Source: Streptomyces sp. NBC_00659 (GTDB lineage: Bacteria; Actinomycetota; Actinomycetes; Streptomycetales; Streptomycetaceae). Taken from it: a DNA stretch of 64,000 nt. The notes under the pieces were generated by a model. The model saw nothing but the letters and a program-made list of their open reading frames with translations, did not search any database and had not been told where the DNA came from. The translations under genes and the position numbers were made by a program. The stretch spans positions 3,348,001 through 3,412,000 of the forward strand of contig NZ_CP109031.1 of the NCBI RefSeq assembly GCF_036226925.1, in the 5' to 3' direction. This document shows positions 34,236 through 42,737 of this stretch, piece by piece; positions within the stretch are counted from its first letter, which is position 1; each line of letters opens with the position of its first letter.

Positions 34236-35618
34236 TCAGCAGCCGACGAGGCGGCCGGCCAGGTAGCCCTCGATCTGGTCGAGCGAGACACGCTCCTGCT
34301 TCATGGAGTCGCGCTCGCGCACCGTGACGGCGTTGTCGTCCAGGGTGTCGAAGTCGACGGTGACGCAGAACGGGGTGCCGATCTCGTCCTGACGGCGGTA
34401 GCGGCGGCCGATGGCACCGGCGTCGTCGAACTCGATGTTCCAGTTCTGGCGCAGGGCCGCGGCCAGGCCCTTGGCCTTCGGGGACAGCTCCGGGTTGCGG
34501 GACAGCGGCAGCACCGCGACCTTCACCGGGGCGAGACGGTGGTCGAGGCGCAGCACCGTGCGCTTCTCCATCTTGCCCTTGGCGTTCGGGGCCTCGTCCT
34601 CGATGTAGGCGTCGAGGAGGAACGCGAGCATGGCGCGGCCGACACCGGCGGCGGGCTCGATGACGTACGGGGTCCAGCGCTCTCCGGCTTCCTGGTCGAA
34701 GTAGGAGAGGTCCTGGCCGGAGGCCTTGGAGTGCGCGCCGAGGTCGTAGTCGGTGCGGTTGGCGACGCCTTCCAGCTCACCCCACTCGTTGCCGCCGAAC
34801 TGGAAGCGGTACTCGATGTCGGCGGTGCGCTTGGAGTAGTGGGAGAGCTTCTCCTTCGGGTGGTCGAACCACCGCATGTTCTCCTCGCGCATGCCGAGAC
34901 CGGTGTACCAGTTCCAGCGCTGCTCCATCCAGTACTCCTGCCACTGCTCGTCCTCGCCCGGCTTGACGAAGAACTCCATCTCCATCTGCTCGAACTCGCG
35001 GGTGCGGAAGATGAAGTTGCCGGGCGTGATCTCGTTGCGGAAGGACTTGCCCATCTGGGCGATACCGAACGGCGGCTTCTTGCGCGAGGCGGTCTGCACC
35101 TGGGCGAAGTTGGTGAAGATGCCCTGGGCGGTCTCGGGGCGCAGGTAGGCGACGGAGCCGCTGTCCTGGGTCGGGCCGAGGTGGGTGGAGAGCAGGCCCG
35201 AGAACTGCTTGGGCTCGGTGAAGGTGCCCTTGTTGCCGCAGTGCGGGCAGTTCAGGTCGGCCAGGCCGTTCTCCGGGAGGCGGCCGTGCTTGGCCTCGTA
35301 GTGCTCCTCCAGGTGGTCGGCGCGGAACCGCTTGTGGCACGAGGTGCACTCGGTCAGCGGGTCCGTGAAGGTGGCGACGTGACCGGAGGCGACCCACACC
35401 TCGGGGGCCAGGATCACGGACGAATCGAGACCGACCACGTCCTCGCGCGACGTGACCATGTAACGCCACCACTGGCGCTTCAGGTTCTCCTTGAGTTCCA
35501 CGCCGTGCGGGCCGTAGTCCCAGGCGGCACGCTGTCCGCCGTAGATCTCACTACAGGGGAAAACGAAGCCACGGCGCTTGCTCAGGCTGACGATGGAATC
35601 GATCTTGTCGGCGGCCAC
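34236..35618 (-). CDS. glyS: Glycyl-tRNA synthetase, dimeric type
   Basis: Class II glycine-tRNA ligase of 460 residues, charging tRNA-Gly in the cytosol. The N-terminus [20 protein letters not shown] and motif 1 region [20 protein letters not shown] are characteristic. A zinc-ribbon-like insert has CTSCHKRF and CPHCG. Motif 2 is in [19 protein letters not shown], and motif 3 near [14 protein letters not shown]. The C-terminal anticodon-binding domain contains [14 protein letters not shown] 35618 matches the usual start; longer frames are unsupported. It is divergent from the zinc uptake operon. Confidence 0.96.
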   Translation of the reverse strand: MAADKIDSIVSLSKRRGFVFPCSEIYGGQRAAWDYGPHGVELKENLKRQWWRYMVTSREDVVGLDSSVILAPEVWVASGHVATFTDPLTECTSCHKRFRADHLEEHYEAKHGRLPENGLADLNCPHCGNKGTFTEPKQFSGLLSTHLGPTQDSGSVAYLRPETAQGIFTNFAQVQTASRKKPPFGIAQMGKSFRNEITPGNFIFRTREFEQMEMEFFVKPGEDEQWQEYWMEQRWNWYTGLGMREENMRWFDHPKEKLSHYSKRTADIEYRFQFGGNEWGELEGVANRTDYDLGAHSKASGQDLSYFDQEAGERWTPYVIEPAAGVGRAMLAFLLDAYIEDEAPNAKGKMEKRTVLRLDHRLAPVKVAVLPLSRNPELSPKAKGLAAALRQNWNIEFDDAGAIGRRYRRQDEIGTPFCVTVDFDTLDDNAVTVRERDSMKQERVSLDQIEGYLAGRLVGC

Positions 35619-35778
35619 GGTGCTCTCTTCATTACGAACGGACGGCAGCGAATGCTTCAGGTTACCGGCGCCAGCCACCCCCGCATCAAATCGGTTCCCG
35701 CGGTAGGCCGCTTCCTGCCGATTGGATCCGCTTGATACCCGTTGCCGGAGAGCGCGCGGGCACCCCCACGAGGGCTTG

Positions 35779-35816
35779 TTGACAATCGTTTCCAAATTTG
35801 TTGAAAATGACTGTCA
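35779..35816 (+). promoter_or_regulatory. znuA promoter with two Zur-like boxes, leaderless start
   Basis: TTGACA (35779-35784) and GAAAAT (35803-35808) are spaced 18 bp, which puts the transcription start at about the ATG at 35816. TGACAATCGTTTCCA (35780-35794) and TGAAAATGACTGTCA (35802-35816) both resemble the Zur consensus TGAAAATGATTTTCA, the second better. Together they cover the -35, -10 and start point. Confidence 0.75.
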
Positions 35817-36778
35817 TGAACGTACGACGACGCCTCATAACAGGGGCCGCCGCCGTGGCGGCCACCGCCCTCGGCCTCGGCGCCCTCACGGCCTGCTCGG
35901 GTTCCGCCTCGGCCGACGCCCGCAACGACGGCAGACTCGACGTCGTCGCGTCGTTCTACCCGCTCCAGTACCTCGCCGAGGAGATCGGCGGGTCGCACGT
36001 GAGCGTCACGACTCTGACCCGGCCCGGCCAGGAACCGCACGACCTGGAGATCAGCGCCCGGGAGACCGCGCGGCTCCAGGACGCCGACGCCGTCCTCTAC
36101 CTCAAGAACCTCCAGCCGGCCGTCGACGACGCGGTGGCCCAGTCCGGCGTGAAGACCAAGGTCGACGCGGCCTCGCTGACGACCCTGGAGAAGCACGGCA
36201 ACGAGGTCGGCGGGCACGCCGCCGCCCACGACCACAGCGAGGGCGAGGACACCGGCGCCGCCGACCCGCACGTCTGGCTCGACCCCGTGCGCTTCGGCCA
36301 GGTGGCCGAGGGCGTGTCGGCCGCGCTGAAGAAGGCCGACCCGAAGCACGCCGCGGACTACGAGAAGAACACGGCGGCGCTGCGGACGAAGTTCACCGCG
36401 CTGGACAAGGACTTCCGCGACGGGCTCGCGAACACGAAGACCAAGACCTTCATCACCACCCACGCCGCGTTCGGCTACCTCGCCGAGCGCTACGGGCTCA
36501 CCGAGGAGGCCGTCAACGGCCTCGACCCCGAGTCGGAGCCCAGCGCGAACCGGGTGAAGGCCCTGGAGAACATGGCGAAGGCCGACGGCGTCACGACGGT
36601 GTTCTACGAGACGCTCGTCAGCGACCGGACCGCCGGCACCATCGCCCGGGACGTGGGACTGCGGACGGACGTCCTCGACCCCCTCGAAGGCATCACCGAC
36701 AAGTCCAGGGGCAGCGACTACATGCAGGTCATGCGGTCGAACCTGAAGGCCCTCCAGACGGCTCTCGGAACGAAGTGA
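35816..36778 (+). CDS. znuA: Zinc ABC transporter substrate-binding lipoprotein
   Basis: Extracytoplasmic zinc-binding lipoprotein of 320 residues (cluster A-I family). The lipobox LTAC places the lipidated Cys at residue 27. Zinc ligands are expected at the His in GQEPHDLEI, the His in ADPHVWLDP and the His in TTHAAFGYL, plus an Asp/Glu late in the chain. A His/Asp-rich loop (HAAAHDHSEGED) precedes the second ligand, as in other ZnuA proteins. The ATG at 35816 is chosen because the promoter implies a leaderless mRNA; an in-frame ATG at 35807 would fall inside the -10 region. First gene of znuA-znuC-znuB-zur. Confidence 0.93.
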   Translation: MNVRRRLITGAAAVAATALGLGALTACSGSASADARNDGRLDVVASFYPLQYLAEEIGGSHVSVTTLTRPGQEPHDLEISARETARLQDADAVLYLKNLQPAVDDAVAQSGVKTKVDAASLTTLEKHGNEVGGHAAAHDHSEGEDTGAADPHVWLDPVRFGQVAEGVSAALKKADPKHAADYEKNTAALRTKFTALDKDFRDGLANTKTKTFITTHAAFGYLAERYGLTEEAVNGLDPESEPSANRVKALENMAKADGVTTVFYETLVSDRTAGTIARDVGLRTDVLDPLEGITDKSRGSDYMQVMRSNLKALQTALGTK

Positions 36779-36795
36779 TCACTGTGGAGGACGTC

Positions 36796-37563
36796 GTGAG
36801 CGAGTCCGTCGTAACCCTGCGCGGTGTCCGGGCGGAGCTGGGTTCACGCCCGGTCCTGCGCGGCGTGGACCTGACCGTGCGCCGCGGGGAGGTCGTCGCG
36901 CTGCTCGGCGCCAACGGCTCCGGCAAGTCGACCGCCGTGCGCAGCGTCATCGGCCAGGTCGCCGTCAGCGCCGGCGAGATCGAGATCTTCGGCGTTGCGC
37001 GCCGCCGCTTCCGCGACTGGCACAAGGTGGGCTACGTCCCGCAGCGGACCACGGCCGCGGGCGGCGTGCCGGCGACGGTCACCGAGATCGTCGCCTCGGG
37101 ACGGCTGTCCCGTACCCGCCTCGGCATCCTGCGCAAGGCCGATCACGCGGCCGTACGACGGGCCCTGGAGCTCGTCGGGATGGCGGACCGCGCCAAGGAC
37201 TCCGTGAACGCCCTGTCGGGCGGACAGCACCAGCGGGTCCTCATCGCCCGCGCGCTGGCCTCCGAACCCGAACTGCTGATCATGGACGAGCCGATGGCGG
37301 GCGTGGACCTCGCCAGCCAGGAGGTGCTGGCCGCGACCCTGCGCGACCAGGTCGCCCAGGGCACGTCCGTGCTGCTCGTCCTGCACGAGCTGGGCCCCCT
37401 GGAGCCGCTGATCGACCGCGCCGTCGTCCTGCGGGACGGCTGCGTCCTGCACGACGGCCCGCCACCGCGGGCGGTCGGCCAGCACGCCCTGCCGGGCCAC
37501 GACCACGTACACCCGCACGCGGCCCATGACGCCGAACCCCACCGGACGGGACTGCTGAGCTGA
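36796..37563 (+). CDS. znuC: Zinc ABC transporter ATP-binding protein
   Basis: Cytosolic ATPase of 255 residues powering zinc import. Walker A is GANGSGKS, the signature LSGGQHQR, and Walker B LLIMDEP followed by LHELG in the switch region. The C-terminus is His-rich (GHDHVHPHAAHDAEPH) and may buffer zinc. GTG 36796 has GGAGG six bases upstream; an in-frame GTG at 36775 overlapping znuA is less likely. The stop overlaps the znuB start (TGATG). Confidence 0.93.
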   Translation: MSESVVTLRGVRAELGSRPVLRGVDLTVRRGEVVALLGANGSGKSTAVRSVIGQVAVSAGEIEIFGVARRRFRDWHKVGYVPQRTTAAGGVPATVTEIVASGRLSRTRLGILRKADHAAVRRALELVGMADRAKDSVNALSGGQHQRVLIARALASEPELLIMDEPMAGVDLASQEVLAATLRDQVAQGTSVLLVLHELGPLEPLIDRAVVLRDGCVLHDGPPPRAVGQHALPGHDHVHPHAAHDAEPHRTGLLS

Positions 37564-38462
37564 TGGACATCCTCGACTACGCCTTCATGCAGCGGGCACT
37601 GCTCGCCGCCGTCCTGGTGGGCGTCATCGCGCCCGCCGTCGGCATCTACCTCGTCCAGCGCCGTCAGGCCCTGATGGGCGACGGCATCGGCCATGTGGCG
37701 ATGACGGGCGTCGGCCTCGGCTTCCTGCTCAACACGTCACCGGTGTGGATGGCGACGGCCGTCTCCGTGCTGGGCGCCGTGCTCATGGAGCTGATCCGCT
37801 GGTACGGCAGGACGCGCGGCGACATCGCCCTGGCCATGCTCTTCTACGGGGGCATGGCGGGCGGCGTGATGTTCACCAGCCTCGCGGGCGGCTCGACCGC
37901 CAATCTGACCTCGTACCTCTTCGGCTCGCTGTCGACGGTGAGCGAGTCCGACGTGACGGCGATCTTCCTGCTGGCCGCCTTCGTCCTGGTGGTCACGCTC
38001 GGACTGCGCCGGCAGTTGTTCGCGGTCAGCCAGGACGAGGAGTTCGCGCGGGTGACCGGTCTTCCGGTGCGGGCCCTGAACCTGCTGACGGCGGTCACGG
38101 CGGCGGTCACGGTCACCGTCGCGATGCGCGTGGTCGGCCTGCTGCTGGTGAGCGCGCTGATGGTCGTGCCGGTCGCGGCGGCCCAGCAGCTCACCCGGAG
38201 CTTCGCGGCGACGTTCGCCGTCGCGGTGGCGATCGGGGTGAGCGTGACGATCGGCGGCACGGTGACGTCGTTCTACCAGGACGTGCCGCCCGGCTCGACG
38301 ATCGTCCTGCTGACGATCGGCGCGTTCATCGCGCTGACGGCGCTGGCGACACCGCTGGCCCGGCGCCGGGCCCGTGCGCTGGCCGCCGCCCAGGCCGCCG
38401 GGGATCCGGCGGAGTGCGCGATTCCGGCCACCCGCGAACCGGAGAGCACCGTCGGCGTCTGA
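37563..38462 (+). CDS. znuB: Zinc ABC transporter permease
   Basis: Integral membrane permease of 299 residues (ABC-3 family) with about eight helices. Typical segments are RRQALMGDGIGHVAMTGVGL at the N-terminal half, and VVGLLLVSALMVVPVAAAQQ. It couples to ZnuC through the cytosolic loop near ELIRWYGRTRGDIALA. Its start overlaps the znuC stop, and zur follows after 58 bp. Confidence 0.93.
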   Translation: MDILDYAFMQRALLAAVLVGVIAPAVGIYLVQRRQALMGDGIGHVAMTGVGLGFLLNTSPVWMATAVSVLGAVLMELIRWYGRTRGDIALAMLFYGGMAGGVMFTSLAGGSTANLTSYLFGSLSTVSESDVTAIFLLAAFVLVVTLGLRRQLFAVSQDEEFARVTGLPVRALNLLTAVTAAVTVTVAMRVVGLLLVSALMVVPVAAAQQLTRSFAATFAVAVAIGVSVTIGGTVTSFYQDVPPGSTIVLLTIGAFIALTALATPLARRRARALAAAQAAGDPAECAIPATREPESTVGV

Positions 38463-38520
38463 CCGGGCACAGCCCGGACTGGCACAATGGCCGGGCAAGT
38501 GCAGACGTGAGGAGGCAACG

Positions 38521-38937
38521 GTGACAACCGCTGGATCGCCCGTCCGGGGCCGCTCCACCCGGCAGCGTGCCGCCGTGGCGGCCGCGCTCGACGAGGTGAC
38601 CGAGTTCCGCAGCGCGCAGGAGCTCCACGACATGCTCAAGCACAAGGGCGACTCGGTCGGACTCACCACGGTCTACCGCACGCTCCAGTCCCTCGCCGAC
38701 GCCGGCGAGGTCGACGTCCTGCGCACCTCGGAGGGCGAGTCCGTCTACCGGCGCTGCTCCACCGGCGAGCACCACCACCACCTCGTCTGCCGCGTCTGCG
38801 GCAAGGCCGTGGAGGTGGAGGGCCCCGCGGTGGAGAAGTGGGCCGAGGCCATCGCCGCGGAGCACGGCTACGTGAACGTGGCCCACACCGTGGAGATCTT
38901 CGGCACGTGCGCGGAGTGCGCGGCGGCGAAGGGCTGA
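38521..38937 (+). CDS. zur: Zinc uptake regulator Zur, Fur family
   Basis: Zinc-sensing repressor of 138 residues. The winged helix contains STRQRAAVAAALDE and VGLTTVYRTLQSLADAGEVD. Two CxxC pairs (CRVCG and CAEC) form the structural zinc site, and the regulatory site uses His residues in GEHHHHLVC and the C-terminal GYVNVAHTVE. GTG 38521 has GAGGAGG upstream. Being last in the znu operon, it probably autoregulates through the Zur boxes before znuA. Confidence 0.94.
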   Translation: MTTAGSPVRGRSTRQRAAVAAALDEVTEFRSAQELHDMLKHKGDSVGLTTVYRTLQSLADAGEVDVLRTSEGESVYRRCSTGEHHHHLVCRVCGKAVEVEGPAVEKWAEAIAAEHGYVNVAHTVEIFGTCAECAAAKG

Positions 38938-38950
38938 GCCCCTCGACGCG

Positions 38951-39154
38951 TCAGGCGCGCGTCAGGTTGCGGTCGAGGATCGCCCGCAACCTGTCCACGT
39001 CCTCGGGAGTGCGCGCGGCGCGCTCGGGCAGCACGGTGAAGCCGACGGCGTTCTTGTCGGGGCTGAACATGACGAAGGCGTCCGCATCCGCCCCGTACCC
39101 CTGCGGCTGCCCCGACAACTCCTGCTGCGGCGCAGCACCCTGGCCCTCGACCAC
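38951..39154 (-). CDS. Small conserved-looking protein of unknown function
   Basis: A 67-residue protein, GTG start with GGGGAGG five bases upstream. The C-terminal half (DADAFVMFSPDKNAVGFTVL, then TPEDVDRLRAILDRNL) looks like a short folded alpha/beta unit; the N-terminal third is Gln/Gly-rich. It ends 14 bp from the convergent zur stop. I do not recognise the family. Confidence 0.55.
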   Translation of the reverse strand: MVEGQGAAPQQELSGQPQGYGADADAFVMFSPDKNAVGFTVLPERAARTPEDVDRLRAILDRNLTRA

Positions 39155-39228
39155 GACCCCTCCCCGGTTCGGTGGTGACGCGCCATGATCGTAAGGCCGG
39201 GTTCGGACAACGCCCCGGGCTGCGGGTG

Positions 39229-40074
39229 TTACGAGCCGTCGCCCCGCATGGCCTTCTCCATCGCGAGCAGTTGCTCGTTCGGGACGGCGCCGCCGAAGCG
39301 GCGGTCGCGCTGCGCGTACTCGACGCAGGCCCGCCACAGGTCACGGCGGTCGAAGTCGGGCCACAGCACGTCCTGGAAGACCATCTCGGCGTAGGCGCTC
39401 TGCCAGAGAAGGTAGTTGGAGGTGCGCTGCTCGCCACTCGGGCGCAGGAACAGGTCCACGTCCGGCATGTCCGGGAAGTACATGTACTTCTGGAGGGTCT
39501 TCTCGTTGACCTTGGACGGGTCGAGGCGGCCGGCCTTCACGTCCTCGGCCAGCGCCTGCGCCGCGTCGGCGATCTCGGCGCGGCCGCCGTAGTTCATGCA
39601 GAAGTACAGCGTGAGCGCGTCGTTGTCCTTGGTCTGCTCCTGGGCGATCTGGAGCTCCTTGGCGACCGACTTCCACAGCTTGGGCATGCGTCCCACCCAG
39701 CGCACCCGGATGCCGAGCCCGTCGAGGGTGTCGCGGGTCTTGCGGATGAAGTCGCGGTTGAAGTTCATCAGGAAGCGCACCTCGTCGGGCGAGCGCTTCC
39801 AGTTCTCGGTGGAGAAGGCGTACAGGGAGATGCTGCCGACGCCGACCTCGACCGCGCCCTGGAGCACGTCGAGGACGCGCTCGGCACCGACCTTGTGCCC
39901 CTCGGTCCGGGGCAGCCCGCGCTCCTTGGCCCAGCGGCCGTTCCCGTCCATGACGATCGCGACATGGTTCGGGACGAGCTCGCCGGGGAGTTTGGGCGCG
40001 CGGGCACCGGAGGGGTGCGGTTCCGGCGCCTTGTACTCGCGGCGCCGGCTGCCCAGGATCCCGCGTACGACCAT
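39229..40074 (-). CDS. uppS: Isoprenyl transferase (undecaprenyl/polyprenyl diphosphate synthase)
   Basis: Cytosolic cis-prenyltransferase of 281 residues making the polyprenyl carrier lipid for wall synthesis. The catalytic Asp is Asp43 in VAIVMDGNGRWAKERG. Other conserved blocks are SLYAFSTENWKRS, TLYFCMNYGGRAEI and RPSGEQRTSNYLLWQSAY. GAGGGAGA lies about ten bases before the ATG. It lies downstream of recO on the same strand, an arrangement I recall as common in Streptomyces. Confidence 0.95.
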   Translation of the reverse strand: MVVRGILGSRRREYKAPEPHPSGARAPKLPGELVPNHVAIVMDGNGRWAKERGLPRTEGHKVGAERVLDVLQGAVEVGVGSISLYAFSTENWKRSPDEVRFLMNFNRDFIRKTRDTLDGLGIRVRWVGRMPKLWKSVAKELQIAQEQTKDNDALTLYFCMNYGGRAEIADAAQALAEDVKAGRLDPSKVNEKTLQKYMYFPDMPDVDLFLRPSGEQRTSNYLLWQSAYAEMVFQDVLWPDFDRRDLWRACVEYAQRDRRFGGAVPNEQLLAMEKAMRGDGS

Positions 40075-40191
40075 GTGCTTCTCGTCTCCCTCTTGCTCGC
40101 GTGCGCCTGGCGCTCGTCTCGCTCTGCTTGCTTGTCTGTGCTGTTGTGCCGCGCCGGTGCGCTGTCGCCACCCTGGCCTGCCGGACGGCGC

Positions 40192-40938
40192 CTACTTCTC
40201 CACGTACCGCAGGGAGCGCAGTCCGCGCTCCAGATGCCAGTGGAGATAGGCCGACACCAGCCCGCTGCCCTCCCGGACGTGCCGCGGCTCGCACGCGTCC
40301 GCGGTCTCCCAGTCTCCCGTGAGCAGCGCGCCGAGAAGTTCGAGGGCCTGAGGCGAGGGTACGACGCTGCCGGGCACCCGGCAGTCGACGCAGACGGTTC
40401 CTCCCGCGGCGACCGAGAAGAAGGGGTTCGGTCCCGGCATGCCGCATTTGGCACAGTCGCTGAAGCTGGGCGCGTAGCCGTTGACCGCGAGGGAGCGCAG
40501 CAGGAAGGCGTCGAGGACGAGGTGCGGCTCGTGCTCACCCCGGGCGAGCGTGCGCAGCCCGCCGACCAGCAGCAGGTACTGCTGCACCGCGGGCTCCCCC
40601 TCGTGGTCGGTGAACCGCTCGGCGGTCTCCAGCATCGCGGTGCCCGCGGTGTACCGCGGGTAGTCGGTGACGATCCCGCTACCGTACGGAGCGATCGTCT
40701 CGCTCTGTGTGCACAGGGGCAGTCCGCGGCCGATGAGTTCACCGCCCCGCGCGAAGAACTGCACGTCCACGTGGGAGAAGGGTTCGAGGCGCGCCCCGAA
40801 CTTCGACTTGGTCCGCCGGACCCCGCGCGCCACCGCCCGTACGCGGCCGTGACCGCGCGTGAGCAACGTGATGATCCGGTCCGCCTCACCCAGCTTCTGG
40901 GTGCGCAGCACGATGCCGTCGTCGCGGAACAGACTCAT
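40192..40938 (-). CDS. recO: DNA repair protein RecO
   Basis: Recombination mediator of 248 residues that works with RecF/RecR to load RecA on gaps. The N-terminal OB fold begins MSLFRDDGIVLRTQKLGEAD and contains RGHGRVRAVARGVRRTKSKF. The C-terminal helical domain holds a zinc site, CAKCG and CVDC. The start MSLFRDDG is the usual one; the ATG nine bases upstream is alternative. It is 118 bp upstream of uppS on the same strand. Confidence 0.95.
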   Translation of the reverse strand: MSLFRDDGIVLRTQKLGEADRIITLLTRGHGRVRAVARGVRRTKSKFGARLEPFSHVDVQFFARGGELIGRGLPLCTQSETIAPYGSGIVTDYPRYTAGTAMLETAERFTDHEGEPAVQQYLLLVGGLRTLARGEHEPHLVLDAFLLRSLAVNGYAPSFSDCAKCGMPGPNPFFSVAAGGTVCVDCRVPGSVVPSPQALELLGALLTGDWETADACEPRHVREGSGLVSAYLHWHLERGLRSLRYVEK

Positions 40939-41087
40939 GCGGCCCATTCTCGCCTACGGCGCACGCGGCCCGGCCCGGATGGGTCGCTTTGCGCCCGGGG
41001 CCTTCTCCGGAGCGCCGCCCGGGACACCTCACCGCGCCCCGGGAGCGCCCCGGGGACACCCCTGCGCTTCGCTGCGCCCCGACTGGT

Positions 41088-41312
41088 TCACAGCACCTCG
41101 CCGCGGCTGCGGGCGTTGACGTACGCGGTCGCCGCGCTGATCCGCTCCGCCGAGGTCGCCTGCCGGACCGCCTCCGGCACGCAGTCCCACTCCCTGCCGC
41201 CGCCGAGCGGCCTGAGCTGTACGTACGGCCCTTCGTACCCCATGACCACGCCGACCCTCCCGGTAAGCGTGTCGACGGCACAGGAGCCGGTCGGCGGCTG
41301 TACCGCCTTCAT
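41088..41312 (-). CDS. Small conserved Streptomyces-type protein
   Basis: A 74-residue protein, MKAVQPPTGSCAVDTLTGRV, with the segment VVMGYEGPYVQLRPLGGGRE. I recall similar small proteins next to XRE/DUF397 gene sets in Streptomyces, but no function. It starts inside the stop of the upstream small gene (ATGA at 41309-41312), so it is translationally coupled to it, which explains the missing ribosome site. Confidence 0.65.
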   Translation of the reverse strand: MKAVQPPTGSCAVDTLTGRVGVVMGYEGPYVQLRPLGGGREWDCVPEAVRQATSAERISAATAYVNARSRGEVL

Positions 41313-41467
41313 CGCAGGGCCGCCGCGAGCCGGGCCGCGACCTCGACGGAGCAGCCGCCCAGGACGATCAGCGGACAGGGTGTGTCGCGCGCCACGCTCG
41401 CCGGGTCGACCCGTAGGGACGGCAAGGTGATCCCGGCCCGTGCGAGCGCCGTCCGTAAGTCCTGCAC
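41309..41467 (-). CDS. Small protein with TTA codon, partner of XRE/DUF397 locus
   Basis: From GTG 41467 (GGAGG five bases upstream) this encodes 52 residues: VQDLRTALARAGITLPSLRV, then a CPLIVLGGCSVEVAARLAAAL tail typical of small proteins near XRE/DUF397 sets. The frame stays open to GTG 41602, which would add a His/Arg-rich 45-residue head. Codon 4 is TTA, the rare leucine codon read by the bldA tRNA, so translation may be developmentally gated. It is coupled to the 41088 gene and divergent from the XRE regulator. Confidence 0.55.
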   Translation of the reverse strand: MQDLRTALARAGITLPSLRVDPASVARDTPCPLIVLGGCSVEVAARLAAALR

Positions 41468-41710
41468 AGTTTCCTCCGCCTCTTCGACGCGGTGCGCCGA
41501 GTCCCGCCGACCGTCAGGTGGCGCGTGTACGTGCGTCCGTCCGTGCGTTCGTCCCTGCGTTGGCGCTTGTCCTCGTGCGTGCTCTTCCTTCACCTGTTCC
41601 ACCGGCCCTTGTCGATTTCACGCTTCGCATCCTTATCGTGACGCTCCGCATCTAAAATCGGCAGGGTCCCGCTCGCTACAAGCACGGTGCAGTGCAAGGG
41701 GGGTTGACCC

Positions 41711-42544
41711 ATGGCCAACGGTTCGCGGCAGGCTGCCTGGGAATTTTTCGGTTCAGAACTGAAACGACGCAGGGAGGGCGCGGGTTTCACCCAAGCGGAA
41801 CTCGGGGCTCGGGTCTTCGTCTCCGGCGGCTATATCGGCCAGTTCGAACAGGCCATCCGCAAACCTCAGTTGGACGTGGCTCAGCGCATCGACACGCTGC
41901 TGCACAGCGACGGCTTCTTCGAGCGCATGTGGCACAAGCTCATCGACGACAAGCGGTACGCGGGGTATTTCGCGGCGGTGGTCGAACTGGAGCGGACGGC
42001 CACGAAGATCGCGGAGTTCGCGCCCGCGCTGGTGCCGGGTCTGTTGCAGACGGCGGGGTATGCGCGGGCCGTGACCCTGGCCGGCAATCCCCTCGTCGCC
42101 GACGAATACGTCGAGGAGAAGGTGACCGCCCGCCGCGAACGGGCGCGGATCCTGGACGTCGCCGCGCTGCCCGGCTACTGGGTGATCCTGCACGAGCAGG
42201 TGCTGCGGATTCCGGTCGGCGGCCACGCGGCGATGGCCGAGCAACTGGAGCACATCGTCGGCCTCGTACGCCGACGGCGCGTGCTCGTTCAGGTGCTGCC
42301 GTGCTCGGTGGGGGCGTACCCCCTGATAGGCCGGATGGTCCAGCTCATGGAGTTCGCCGACGCCCCGCCGACCGCCTATACAGAGGCCGTGTATTCGGGC
42401 AACCTGCTGGACGAACCCGCCCTGGTTAAGCGGGTGCAGGACGCATACGATCTGCTCAGGGCCGCCGCGCTACCGCCGGACGCGTCCCTGTCTCTGATCG
42501 AATCGGCGACGGAGGACCACAGACGATGCGCGAGTACGACCTGA
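41711..42544 (+). CDS. XRE regulator with DUF5753 domain
   Basis: A 277-residue DNA-binding protein of the type abundant in Streptomyces (WhiJ/AbaA-like loci). The helix-turn-helix is in GFTQAELGARVFVSGGYIGQ followed by FEQAIRKPQLDVAQRID. The rest is DUF5753: FAPALVPGLLQTAGYARAV, RRERARIL, LHEQVLRIPVGG and VQVLPCSVGAYP. GGGGGG lies about eight bases before the ATG. The DUF397 gene overlaps its 3' end by 19 bp. Such pairs usually influence sporulation or secondary metabolism. Confidence 0.92.
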   Translation: MANGSRQAAWEFFGSELKRRREGAGFTQAELGARVFVSGGYIGQFEQAIRKPQLDVAQRIDTLLHSDGFFERMWHKLIDDKRYAGYFAAVVELERTATKIAEFAPALVPGLLQTAGYARAVTLAGNPLVADEYVEEKVTARRERARILDVAALPGYWVILHEQVLRIPVGGHAAMAEQLEHIVGLVRRRRVLVQVLPCSVGAYPLIGRMVQLMEFADAPPTAYTEAVYSGNLLDEPALVKRVQDAYDLLRAAALPPDASLSLIESATEDHRRCASTT

Positions 42545-42720
42545 GCCTTCCTCAGTGGCGCAAAAGTACCTACAGCGACGACAACGGCGGCAGTTGCCTC
42601 GAAGTCGCCGACGGAGTCCCCGGTGTCGTCCCCGTCCGGGACAGCAAGCTGCCGGACGGCCCCGTACTGCTGATCGGCGCCGACGCCTGGGCCGCGTTCG
42701 TGGCCGGCGTCGAGGGCTGA
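42526..42720 (+). CDS. DUF397 domain protein
   Basis: A 64-residue acidic protein made up of one DUF397 domain: WRKSTYSDDNGGSCLEVADG, then VPVRDSKLPDGPVLLIGADAW and AAFVAGVEG. DUF397 proteins are partners or antagonists of neighbouring XRE/DUF5753 regulators. It overlaps the regulator gene by 19 bp, and the pair is followed by the PIG-L pseudogene. Confidence 0.92.
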   Translation: MREYDLSLPQWRKSTYSDDNGGSCLEVADGVPGVVPVRDSKLPDGPVLLIGADAWAAFVAGVEG

Positions 42721-42737
42721 GCGAGGGCGCCCCGGCG

